Positions 6,102 through 13,991 of a stretch of 16,961 nucleotides of DNA are shown here, piece after piece. A program made the translations under genes and the position numbers. The stretch's first letter is position 1; each line of letters starts with the position of its first letter. The DNA comes from Owenweeksia sp964619125. Its GTDB lineage: Bacteria > Bacteroidota > Bacteroidia > Flavobacteriales > Schleiferiaceae. The notes below the pieces were generated by a model. It was not told where the DNA came from and made no database searches. It saw only the letters and a list, made by a program, of their open reading frames with translations. The stretch is from NCBI GenBank assembly GCA_964619125.1, contig CAZUCA010000069.1:1-16961 (forward strand), written 5' to 3'.

Positions 6102-6225
6102 AACAGCATGGACCGGTTCTTTCAAACTGATATAAATACCTCATCCCAAGGGAGATGATGGGCGGCTTACACCTCTTTGGAATGCTATTTGTAAAACTTT
6201 AACACAGATTAAAACCCATCCCGTT

Positions 6226-6675
6226 ATGAAAAGTCTACTTGCCCTAATTATTTTTATTGGTAGTATATCCATTGGCCAGGCCCAGGAACAGAAGCAGGAA
6301 TGGCAGACTGACTTAGGTGACGCTAAAACCCTGGCCGCGGAGAGCGACCTTCCCATTATCATGGTTTTTCAGGGCTCCGATTGGTGCATTCCCTGTATGA
6401 AATTGGAAAAGCAAGTCTGGAGCACCAATGAGTTTCAGGATTATGCTGAGGATCACTTTGTAATGTTGAAGGTAGACTTTCCCCGTCGCAAGGGAAATCG
6501 TTTACCGGAAGAGCAACAGCAAAAGAATGAGGCCCTGGCAGAAACCTACAACACCCATGGCTATTTTCCCCTGGTAGTCATTTTGGATGACAAGGGAACT
6601 GTACTGGGCGAAACCGGTTATAAGGACGTCACTCCAAAAGAGTATATAGAACTCCTGGAGTCCTTTAATCTCTGA
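6226..6675 (+). CDS. Periplasmic thioredoxin-like protein (WCIPC)
   Basis: This is a 149-residue protein with a signal peptide (MKSLLALIIFIGSISIGQAQ, cleavage near 20). The thioredoxin fold carries the active site WCIPC (Trp53, Cys54, Cys57) and the cis-proline in GYFPLVVILD (Pro115). It belongs to the Thioredoxin_7-type group that starts with a DAKTLAAESDLPIIMVF segment rather than to classical TrxA. It should reduce or exchange disulfides outside the cytoplasm. The ATG at 6226 starts a four-gene operon, and the next gene begins 2 nt after its stop. In that context its likely client is the cysteine-containing tail of the DUF4266 lipoprotein or another operon product; that is inference. Confidence 0.85.
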   Translation: MKSLLALIIFIGSISIGQAQEQKQEWQTDLGDAKTLAAESDLPIIMVFQGSDWCIPCMKLEKQVWSTNEFQDYAEDHFVMLKVDFPRRKGNRLPEEQQQKNEALAETYNTHGYFPLVVILDDKGTVLGETGYKDVTPKEYIELLESFNL

Positions 6676-6677
6676 TT

Positions 6678-7664
6678 TTGAAAAAGCTCCTGATATCGGG
6701 TCTGCTACTTTTATTAACCACCCACCTCATGGCGCAGAAGCTCTACAAGCGTACTCTTCTGCTCATGGGCAGCCGCTTTGATATCAGCGTAGTAGCCCAG
6801 GACTCAGCTGCTGGTCATCGCTATATTGACATGGCTGTGGCTGAGATCAGCCGCATCGAAAAATTGATTTCCTCCTGGGATCCCCATTCTCAAACTTCTG
6901 CCATAAACCAACAGGCCGGTATTGGTCCGGTAGCGGTTGACCAGGAGCTCTTTGATCTTATCGAACGCTCCTTAGCAATCTCGCAGTTGACCGATGGCGC
7001 CTTTGATATCAGCTATGCTTCCATGGATCGCATCTGGAAGTTTGATGGCAGTATGACCAACATGCCTGCGGAAGAGGACGTAGCAGCATCGGTAGCCAGG
7101 GTCGGCTATCAAAATATTATTCTCGATAGGGAGCAGTCAACTGTTTTTCTCAAATTACCAGGCATGAAAATAGGCTTTGGCGCAATCGGCAAAGGTTATG
7201 CGGCCGATCGGGCAAAGGAACTCCTTATGAGGGAGGGCGCCACTGCTGGTATTATTAATGCCTCCGGCGATATGAATACCTGGGGCCGGCAACCCAATGG
7301 TGACAGCTGGAAAGTGGCGATCGTTAACCCACTCAATAAAAATAAAGTCTTTGCCACCCTGCCTATTAACGAAGGGGCGGTAGTAACCTCAGGCGATTAT
7401 GAAAAAAACGTCACCTTCAGCGGGAAGCGCTATAGCCATATTATTGATCCCAAAACCGGCTATCCTTCCAGTGGTATAATCAGTGTTACAGTTTTTGCCC
7501 CCAAAGCCGAGCTGGCCGATGCCCTCGCTACCGCTGTATTTGTAATGGGAATTGAAGTGGGACTCAACCGCGTTGATCAATTACCCCATATCGAGTGTAT
7601 TATAGTGGATGACCACGGAAAGATTCACAGTTCAAAGAATATTTTGATCAACAAGAAATCATGA
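6678..7664 (+). CDS. apbE: FAD:protein FMN transferase (ApbE family)
   Basis: This 328-residue protein transfers FMN from FAD onto a Ser or Thr of extracytoplasmic flavoproteins, using Mg2+. After a signal peptide (MKKLLISGLLLLLTTHLMAQ) the family motifs appear in order: GSRFDISVVA (31-40), DGAFDIS (106-112), GAIGKGYAADRAK (168-180), INASGDMNTWG (193-203), VTSGDYEK (236-243), YSHIIDPKTGYPSSG (252-266) and ELADALATAVFVMG (278-291). The length is normal for the family. The start is TTG at 6678, 2 nt after the thioredoxin stop, and is fixed by the signal peptide. Its last codon overlaps the next gene by four bases (ATGA). No Nqr or Rnf subunit is nearby, so the acceptor is probably encoded in this operon or elsewhere. 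Confidence 0.93.
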   Translation: MKKLLISGLLLLLTTHLMAQKLYKRTLLLMGSRFDISVVAQDSAAGHRYIDMAVAEISRIEKLISSWDPHSQTSAINQQAGIGPVAVDQELFDLIERSLAISQLTDGAFDISYASMDRIWKFDGSMTNMPAEEDVAASVARVGYQNIILDREQSTVFLKLPGMKIGFGAIGKGYAADRAKELLMREGATAGIINASGDMNTWGRQPNGDSWKVAIVNPLNKNKVFATLPINEGAVVTSGDYEKNVTFSGKRYSHIIDPKTGYPSSGIISVTVFAPKAELADALATAVFVMGIEVGLNRVDQLPHIECIIVDDHGKIHSSKNILINKKS

Positions 7665-7873
7665 AAAGGCTCCTGGCAATAGGTTGTGTTGTGATTTCAC
7701 TCCTCACCTCTTGTATAGCGGTAAAGGAATATGAGATGGTACAAATTAATGATCCCGACATGGCTCTTTCATTAAAGACAGCAGAGCGCTTTGAGAGCAA
7801 CTTCCAGGCCTACCGCGAAGCAGCGGCTGGGGCCAATGGGGGTAAAACCGGTGGCGGTTGTGGGTGTAACTAA
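7661..7873 (+). CDS. DUF4266 family small lipoprotein with Cys-Gly-Cys tail
   Basis: This is a 70-residue protein. Residues 1-18 are a lipoprotein signal (MKRLLAIGCVVISLLTSC, lipobox LTSC). The mature part is only ~52 residues: EYEMVQINDPDMAL, a short helix-like stretch (KTAERFESNFQAYREAA) and a glycine-rich end GANGGKTGGGCGCN. The glycine-rich Cys-Gly-Cys-Asn terminus and the position between ApbE and DUF3570 fit DUF4266, a family of unknown function. The start codon overlaps the ApbE stop (ATGA), implying translational coupling. The two terminal cysteines could bind a metal, form a disulfide or carry a modification, and the thioredoxin-like protein in the same operon could act on them; this is inference. 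Confidence 0.82.
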   Translation: MKRLLAIGCVVISLLTSCIAVKEYEMVQINDPDMALSLKTAERFESNFQAYREAAAGANGGKTGGGCGCN

Positions 7874-7879
7874 ATTGAC

Positions 7880-9196
7880 GTGAAGCGAACTCTCGTAATA
7901 CTGCTCATGATTTTTCAGGGGGGCATCCTTCTGGGCCAGCAGGATACAGTTCAATCTTATAAAAAGCGCGTCCTCGAAACCACCGAAGTTGATATTCTCA
8001 CCAGTTTTTACAGTCAGGATGGTACCCATGCGGCCGTAAGTGGTGGCATTGGCACGGAAAACCTTAGCGATATCACCCCTACCGTGGTGGTTTCCGTACC
8101 ACTCAACGCCGACGATATTTTAACGGTGGATGCCGGCATCTCTGCTTATACCTCTGCCTCCTCCAGTAATGTAGATCCCTTTACCTCGGAGCACGAAGCG
8201 GATCCCTTTCAGGCTTCCACCGGTGCCTCTTCCGGTGACTTATGGATTAGTACCACCATTGGCTACAGCCACAGTTCTGACGACCGCAATCACATCTGGA
8301 GCGGCAAAATTTCCCTATCAACCGAATACGATTACAACTCCCTTGGTTTTGGGGGTGGCTATACCCGGCTCTTCAACCACAAGAACACCGAACTGGGGGT
8401 GCATGCCAATATTTATCTGGACAGCTGGAAAGCCATTTACCCGGTGGAGCTTCGTCCTTTTGAAGAAGGCCGCTCCGGTCTGCAGGACGGCTTTTTCGGC
8501 AATAAGGTCATCACCGGTAATGCTGATTATCAACCGACAAACTTTAGCACTTTCGATAGCCAGACCCGCAATTCCTACTCACTTGGTTTGAGCTTTGCCC
8601 AAATTCTTTCCAAAAAAGCGCAAGCTTCCGTCAATCTCGACCTGGTGCAACAGCAAGGATTGCTTTCCACGCCCTTTCAGCGGGTTTATTTTAAGGATAT
8701 TGAAGACTCTTTCGTGCAGCAATTCCACCTAGCCGACGATATCGAACGCCTACCCTCCAGTCGCTCCAAGGCTGCCCTGGGTGGCCGGCTGAACTATTAC
8801 CTTAACGAATTGGTAGTACTACGCAGCTACTACCGTTTTTATATCGATGACTGGGGTGTGAACTCGCACACCGCCAGCCTCGAAGTGCCGGTAAAACTGG
8901 GGATGAAGTTTACCGTTTACCCCTCCTATCGCTTTTATAACCAGACCGCTGCCGACTATTTCGCTCCCTACGAAGAGCATCTCTCTACCGAACAGTACTA
9001 TACCTCCGATTACGACCTTTCCCCTTTTATAGCCCATCAACTGGGGATGGGAGTGAACTACACCGATATTTTCAGCAGTTTCCACCTATGGCACTTTGGC
9101 CTGAAAAGTATCGACCTCAAATTCAACCACTACCAGCGCAACACCGATCTCACCGCCAATATTATCGCCCTCGGCTTTAAGTTTGTGATGGATTAG
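7880..9196 (+). CDS. DUF3570 family outer-membrane protein
   Basis: This is a 438-residue protein with a signal peptide (MKRTLVILLMIFQGGILLGQ). The N-terminal segment TEVDILTSFYSQDGTHAAVSGGIGTE (in 35-60) and DAGISAYTSASSSNVDP (84-100) are the parts I associate with Bacteroidota DUF3570. The rest is a run of amphipathic beta strands ending in IIALGFKFVMD, as in an outer-membrane barrel. The start is GTG at 7880, 6 nt after the DUF4266 stop. The function of the family is unknown. Its constant company with ApbE and DUF4266 suggests a channel or scaffold for a flavin- or metal-dependent process at the outer membrane. Residues 113-117 (STGAS) loosely resemble an ApbE flavinylation site. Confidence 0.85.
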   Translation: MKRTLVILLMIFQGGILLGQQDTVQSYKKRVLETTEVDILTSFYSQDGTHAAVSGGIGTENLSDITPTVVVSVPLNADDILTVDAGISAYTSASSSNVDPFTSEHEADPFQASTGASSGDLWISTTIGYSHSSDDRNHIWSGKISLSTEYDYNSLGFGGGYTRLFNHKNTELGVHANIYLDSWKAIYPVELRPFEEGRSGLQDGFFGNKVITGNADYQPTNFSTFDSQTRNSYSLGLSFAQILSKKAQASVNLDLVQQQGLLSTPFQRVYFKDIEDSFVQQFHLADDIERLPSSRSKAALGGRLNYYLNELVVLRSYYRFYIDDWGVNSHTASLEVPVKLGMKFTVYPSYRFYNQTAADYFAPYEEHLSTEQYYTSDYDLSPFIAHQLGMGVNYTDIFSSFHLWHFGLKSIDLKFNHYQRNTDLTANIIALGFKFVMD

Positions 9197-9249
9197 GTGC
9201 GATAACTATCGGACCGGAATCTAAGGCTTAAATGGCCATGAGTAAGAAA

Positions 9250-9284
9250 CAAAAAAAACCACCCCGGCTTGCGCCAGGATGGCT
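9250..9284 (-). terminator. Rho-independent terminator of the RND efflux operon
   Basis: Read on the minus strand, a 12-position stem (9273-9284 with 9257-9268, three G-U pairs) closes a GCAA tetraloop and is followed by a T tract (complement of the A run at 9251-9258). It lies about 27 nt after the stop of the outer-membrane channel gene. Confidence 0.82.
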
Positions 9285-9310
9285 CCCTAATTGAACCTAA
9301 AACTACTCAC

Positions 9311-10747
9311 TTACTGCCATCCACCGCCCAGGGCCTGGTACATATTCACCCAGGCGGTCATCTGTTCCTTTTTAGTCTCCACCAACTCGAACTTCGACTC
9401 CAGCGCCTCGCGCTGGGTAAGCAGCACTTCCATATAATCGGCGCGGGCCGAGCGAAAGAGGTTGTTTGAAATAGTAACCGACCGATTCAGGGCATCAACC
9501 TCACGTGCCTTGAGATCATAACTCTGATTGAGGTTATCGATCTTAGCCATTTGGTTGGCCACCTCCAGGTAGGCATTGAGCACCGTTTGCTCGTAGTTGT
9601 AAACCGCCTGCAACTGCTTGGCATTGGCACTGTAATAGGTGGCCTTAATCGCCTTGCGGTTGATGAGTGGCGCGGTGAGTTCACCCGCCAGCGAATACAG
9701 CATCGACTCCGGCGTCCTCATCAGGTAGCTGGGGTTAAAGGCCTGTAATCCTATGCCTGCTGAAATGTCGAGCGAAGGGTAAAAATTGGCCTTCGCCGAT
9801 TTCACATCCAGCTTGGCAGCCTCCAATTCCAACTCCGCCTGGCGCACATCGCTGCGGTTTTCCAACAATTGTGAGGGAATACCCACCTGAATGCTATCAG
9901 GCATCAGACTGGTAAAGATCCCGGCACTGCGCGTGATAGGCTGCGGGTAACGTCCTACCAGAAAATTGATCCGGTTTTCGGTCTCCACAATCCGCTGCTG
10001 AATCGCAAAGCGCAGGCTTTTGGTGTTCAGCACCTGGGCCTCAAAACGCTGCACCGCCAGCTCGGTTACCTTGGCGGCCTTCTTCTGCTGCTTCACAATT
10101 CGCAGCGCATTCCCCTGGATCTCGATATTGCGCTCGAGAATCTCAAGCTGGTTATCGAGGGCGAGCAACTCATAATAGGATGCTGCCACTTCGGCCACCA
10201 GGTTGGTCACCATAAAATTCCGGCCCTCCATTGATGCCAGGTAACGCGATGCTGCCGCTTTTTTGGCATTGCGCAGCTTATGCCAGATATCCACTTCCCA
10301 ATTGGCAAAAGCACCCACCATATAGTCGGGTACCGGTTCCGGCATTTCGCGGCCCGGCTCGATGTCGGTAGTAGCCTCATTGGCACCCAGTGGGGTATAG
10401 CGAGCGGTTTTATCCACCCCTGCACCAGCACCCAGATTCAGAAAGGGCAGGTATTCCCCTTTACGGGCCTGCACCTCACTCTTGGCTACCTCAATTTCCA
10501 TCATGGTGATATTGAGCTCCTGGTTATTCTTCAGGGCCGTATCAATCAGGGCCTGCAAATGAGGATCACTGAAGTAATCGCGCCAGTTGAGATCGGCTGC
10601 ATTGATGGTATCCTGCGAGCTCCTATAGCTCGCAGGTAAATTGGTTCGCTCCCTTCGTCCCGCAAAATCAGGTGTTTTACAGGCGGTAAAAGCCAGCGAC
10701 AGCCCTGCCATCGCCAGGTATTGATATACTTTTCTTTTACTTATCAT
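9311..10747 (-). CDS. RND efflux outer-membrane channel lipoprotein (TolC/NodT/OprM type)
   Basis: This is a 478-residue protein from the chosen ATG (complement of 10745-10747). That start gives MISKRKVYQYLAMAGLSLAFTAC, a lipoprotein signal with lipobox FTAC (Cys23). An ATG 27 codons further upstream would add a charged, non-signal leader, so I reject it. Two outer-membrane efflux (OEP) repeats follow, with the coiled-coil-rich ELNITMMEIEVAKSEVQARKG and ENRSDVRQAELELEAAKLDVKSAKANFYPSLDIS regions typical of NodT/OprM. It forms the trimeric exit duct of the tripartite pump. The gene overlaps the 3' end of the pump gene by 11 bp, which implies translational coupling. Confidence 0.92.
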   Translation of the reverse strand: MISKRKVYQYLAMAGLSLAFTACKTPDFAGRRERTNLPASYRSSQDTINAADLNWRDYFSDPHLQALIDTALKNNQELNITMMEIEVAKSEVQARKGEYLPFLNLGAGAGVDKTARYTPLGANEATTDIEPGREMPEPVPDYMVGAFANWEVDIWHKLRNAKKAAASRYLASMEGRNFMVTNLVAEVAASYYELLALDNQLEILERNIEIQGNALRIVKQQKKAAKVTELAVQRFEAQVLNTKSLRFAIQQRIVETENRINFLVGRYPQPITRSAGIFTSLMPDSIQVGIPSQLLENRSDVRQAELELEAAKLDVKSAKANFYPSLDISAGIGLQAFNPSYLMRTPESMLYSLAGELTAPLINRKAIKATYYSANAKQLQAVYNYEQTVLNAYLEVANQMAKIDNLNQSYDLKAREVDALNRSVTISNNLFRSARADYMEVLLTQREALESKFELVETKKEQMTAWVNMYQALGGGWQ

Positions 10748-13700
10748 CTTTAGTAGCTTCTTCATTAGTGGCATTGTCATCGTCTTCATCTTCGTCATCC
10801 TCCTGATCGTAATAGGAGAAACCTTCACTGAGCGGACCTTCTTCCTCGTCCTTAATCAAGCTCTTCCCTGCAGCCAGGCTGCCGAAAATGTAATACAAAC
10901 CGGGGACGATGATCACACCGAAAATGGTTCCGAAGAGCATCCCGCCCATGGCTGAAGCCCCAATAGTTCGGTTACCAATTGCGCCCGCACCGGTGGCAAT
11001 AATCAAGGGAATCAAACCGGCGATAAAGGCAAAGGAGGTCATAAGAATAGGGCGGAAACGCACCTTGGCGCCCTCGATGGCTGCCTCCAGAATGGTGGCA
11101 CCCTGTTGGTGCTTCTGCACCGCAAACTCCACAATCAGCACCGCGTTTTTACCCAAGAGACCCACCAGCATGATCAGCCCGATCTGGGCGTAGATATCAT
11201 TATCGAGACCCATCATCTTCAGCAGCATAAACGATCCGAATACCCCCACGGGTAGAGAGAACACCACCGCCAGGGGAATAATGAAACTCTCATACTGAGC
11301 CGCCAGCACCAGGTATACAAACACCAGTACAATGATGAAAATATACAGCGCCTCGTTACCTCGTTGTGACTCATCGTAGGACAAACCTTCCCAGGCGATA
11401 TCATAGCCCTTGGGCAATGTTTCATCAGCCACCGCGCGGATAGCCTCAATGGCATCGGCACTGGTATAACCTTTAGCCGGCTGCCCACGAATGGCGGCAG
11501 AGTTATACATATTGTAACGGGTAACCTCATTGGGGCCCTGGGTCTTCTTCAGCTTCATGAACGATGAGTAAGGAACCATCTCCCCCTCCTCGTTCCTTAC
11601 ATAAAGCTTGAGCACATCCGAGGGCAGTCTTCTGAATTTGGGATCGGACTGCACATACACCTTAAAGAAGCGCCCGAATTTGATGAAGCCCTGCTCGTAG
11701 GTACTGCCAATCAGGATGTTGAGGTTTTCCATCGCCTTACCGATCGAGACGCCCTTCTGCATAGCCAGCTCATTATCAATTTCCAGCTCATATTGGGGAT
11801 AATTGGCCGCAAAGAAGGTAAAGAGACCAGTCAGCTCCTCGCGCTTGCCCAGGTTATCCATAAACTGCTGGTTGATCTTATCGAACTCCTGGTAATCGGT
11901 ACTGGTGGTCTGGTCGAGCAAACGCAGGGAGAAACCACCGGAAGAACCAAAGCCTGGAATGGCGGGTGGCTCGAAAAATTCCACCACGGCACCCAACCCT
12001 CTGGACTTGTGCTCCAGCTCTTCCATTATTTCCTTAACGGAATGATCGCGCTCCGACCACTTCTTCAGGTTAATCAAACAGGTACCGGCATTAGATCCCC
12101 TACCCTCGGTCATAATCTCATAACCGGCCAGGGAGGATACCGACTCCACGCCTTCCACATCCTCGCAAATCTTCTGCAACTCCTGCGACACCTTATTGGT
12201 GCGTTCCAGCGTGGCCCCGGGAGGAGTCTGGATAATGGCGTAAATAGTACCCTGGTCTTCGCTGGGTATAAAGCCTGAGGGCAAAATCTGATTTTCCACC
12301 AGAATACCGGCACCAAAGGCCAACAGAATAAGCCAGGTCAGCCAGCGGCGGCTCACCATCCGTTTCAGCAAACCAACGTAGCTGCCGGTCATCTTATCGA
12401 AACCGCGGTTAAAGCTATCGAGAGAGCGCGTAAGCAGGTTGCGCTTGCGCTCCTTACCGTGGTGGTTCTTCAGCAGCATGGCACAAAGCACCGGCGTAAG
12501 GGTAAGGGCGATGATAGCCGAAATCACAATAGCGCTGGCCATGGTAATGGAGAACTGCCGGTAGAAGGTTCCCACCGGTCCCGACATAAAGGCGATGGGC
12601 AGGAACACCGACACCATTACGGCGGTAATGGCGATAATGGCACCACTGATTTCACCCAGCACCCGGCGCACCGCCTGGTAAGGACTAAGTTTAGGAAACT
12701 CCTCCATCTTGGCGTGGACCGCTTCCACCACTACAATGGCATCATCCACCACAATACCAATGGCCAGTACCAGGGCGAAAAGGGTTACCAGGTTAATGGA
12801 AAGCCCGAAAAACTGAATCACAAAAAAGGCACCGATAAGCGATACTGGTACGGCCAGGATCGGGATTAGAGTAGAGCGCCAATCGCCCAGGAAAATAAAC
12901 ACCACCAGGGCCACCAGTATAAAGGCATCGCGCAGGGTATGCAACACCTGCTCAATAGAGGCATCGAGAAACTGCGACACGTCATAACTGATCTTATAAT
13001 CCATGCCGGGAGGAAAATCGGCCTCCATCTCCTTCAGTGCTTCCTTCACCTCCTCAATTACATCGCTGGCGTTACTACCGTAATTCTGCTTCAGTACGAT
13101 GGCCGCTGAAGGGTGGCCGTCAAGATTGGAGTAAATATCGAAGAACTCACTACCGAGCTCTACCTTACCAATATCGCGCAAGCGGATACTTTCCCCTTCG
13201 GCATTGGCGCGGATAATGATATTTTCATACTGCTTAGGCTCGTTGTAACGCCCTTTGTAAGTCAGTACATATTCGAGGGACTGGGCCTTGATACCTGAAC
13301 TGCGTCCTAAGCGACCGGGACGCCCCACAATACTCTGCTCGCTCATGGCCTCCATCACTTCCTCTACGGAGATGTTGTAAGCCCGCATGCGATCGGGGTT
13401 GAGCCATACACGCATGGCATAGCGGCGGCTCCCCAGTATCTGTGCCTTGGCCACCCCCTTGATACGGTTTATCTCGGGGATCATCTTCACGTTGGCGTAG
13501 TTGTAGAGGAACTTTTCGTCCATGCTTTCATTCTCGCTGTAGAGGTTGACGTACATCAACATACTGGGCTGAATGGGGGTAATGATTACCCCTTCGCGCT
13601 GCACCAGTTCCGGCAGGAGGGGCATCACCTGGTCCACCCTGGTTTTTACCCGTATTACCGCCTGGTTGGGATCGGTGCCCGGCTCAAAAACCACCCTCAG

Positions 13701-13967
13701 GGTGGCCTCGCCGGCACTGGTGGCATCGGTAGCCATATAACGCATGCCCTGCACACCATTGATGGAGTTTTCGAGCGTGACCAGGGTTGATTTCACTAAT
13801 ACATCGGCACTGGAACCAGGGTAGGCAATAAAGATATTGACCGTGGTGGGAGCAATCTGGGGGAACTGCGAAATCGGCAGCTGCCTAATAGCCAGTGACC
13901 CCACAAAAACGATTATCACCGATATGACAATAGCCAGTACCGGTCTATGAATGAATTTCTTAAACAT
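10737..13967 (-). CDS. RND family multidrug efflux pump, inner-membrane subunit (HAE1/AcrB type)
   Basis: This is a 1076-residue proton-driven exporter of the AcrB/MexB group. It begins MFKKFIHRPVLAIVISVIIV, as HAE1 pumps do. It has the porter-domain start LPISQFPQIAPTTVNIFIAYPG (30-51). In the fourth membrane segment the proton-relay pair Asp408-Asp409 lies in LAIGIVVDDAIVVVE. A second set of porter domain and membrane helices follows (YIFIIVLVFVYLVLAAQYES and LLGKNAVLIVEFA). The hydrophobic and aromatic drug-export type fits better than heavy-metal CusA types because of the paired Asp. The C-terminus carries an unusual acidic extension (DQEDDEDEDDDN) of about 30 residues. The ATG lies 24 nt after the fusion-protein stop. 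Substrates cannot be read from the sequence. Confidence 0.95.
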   Translation of the reverse strand: MFKKFIHRPVLAIVISVIIVFVGSLAIRQLPISQFPQIAPTTVNIFIAYPGSSADVLVKSTLVTLENSINGVQGMRYMATDATSAGEATLRVVFEPGTDPNQAVIRVKTRVDQVMPLLPELVQREGVIITPIQPSMLMYVNLYSENESMDEKFLYNYANVKMIPEINRIKGVAKAQILGSRRYAMRVWLNPDRMRAYNISVEEVMEAMSEQSIVGRPGRLGRSSGIKAQSLEYVLTYKGRYNEPKQYENIIIRANAEGESIRLRDIGKVELGSEFFDIYSNLDGHPSAAIVLKQNYGSNASDVIEEVKEALKEMEADFPPGMDYKISYDVSQFLDASIEQVLHTLRDAFILVALVVFIFLGDWRSTLIPILAVPVSLIGAFFVIQFFGLSINLVTLFALVLAIGIVVDDAIVVVEAVHAKMEEFPKLSPYQAVRRVLGEISGAIIAITAVMVSVFLPIAFMSGPVGTFYRQFSITMASAIVISAIIALTLTPVLCAMLLKNHHGKERKRNLLTRSLDSFNRGFDKMTGSYVGLLKRMVSRRWLTWLILLAFGAGILVENQILPSGFIPSEDQGTIYAIIQTPPGATLERTNKVSQELQKICEDVEGVESVSSLAGYEIMTEGRGSNAGTCLINLKKWSERDHSVKEIMEELEHKSRGLGAVVEFFEPPAIPGFGSSGGFSLRLLDQTTSTDYQEFDKINQQFMDNLGKREELTGLFTFFAANYPQYELEIDNELAMQKGVSIGKAMENLNILIGSTYEQGFIKFGRFFKVYVQSDPKFRRLPSDVLKLYVRNEEGEMVPYSSFMKLKKTQGPNEVTRYNMYNSAAIRGQPAKGYTSADAIEAIRAVADETLPKGYDIAWEGLSYDESQRGNEALYIFIIVLVFVYLVLAAQYESFIIPLAVVFSLPVGVFGSFMLLKMMGLDNDIYAQIGLIMLVGLLGKNAVLIVEFAVQKHQQGATILEAAIEGAKVRFRPILMTSFAFIAGLIPLIIATGAGAIGNRTIGASAMGGMLFGTIFGVIIVPGLYYIFGSLAAGKSLIKDEEEGPLSEGFSYYDQEDDEDEDDDNATNEEATKDDK

Positions 13968-13991
13968 AACTGCTGTTTATGGGAGGGGTGA

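Noticed and set aside
6141..6158. Imperfect inverted repeat TCATC...GATGA between the divergent operons as an operator
   Set aside because: The arms are only five bases with possible inner pairs and no known operator pattern; it could easily be chance.
10748..10828. Upstream extension of the outer-membrane channel protein
   Set aside because: The extra 27 codons overlap the pump gene and place charged residues before the lipoprotein signal; the ATG at 10747 gives a clean lipobox.
12459..12869. Plus-strand open frame opposite the RND pump
   Set aside because: It is an antisense shadow of the conserved pump, with a His/Gly-rich composition typical of a reversed membrane-protein frame.
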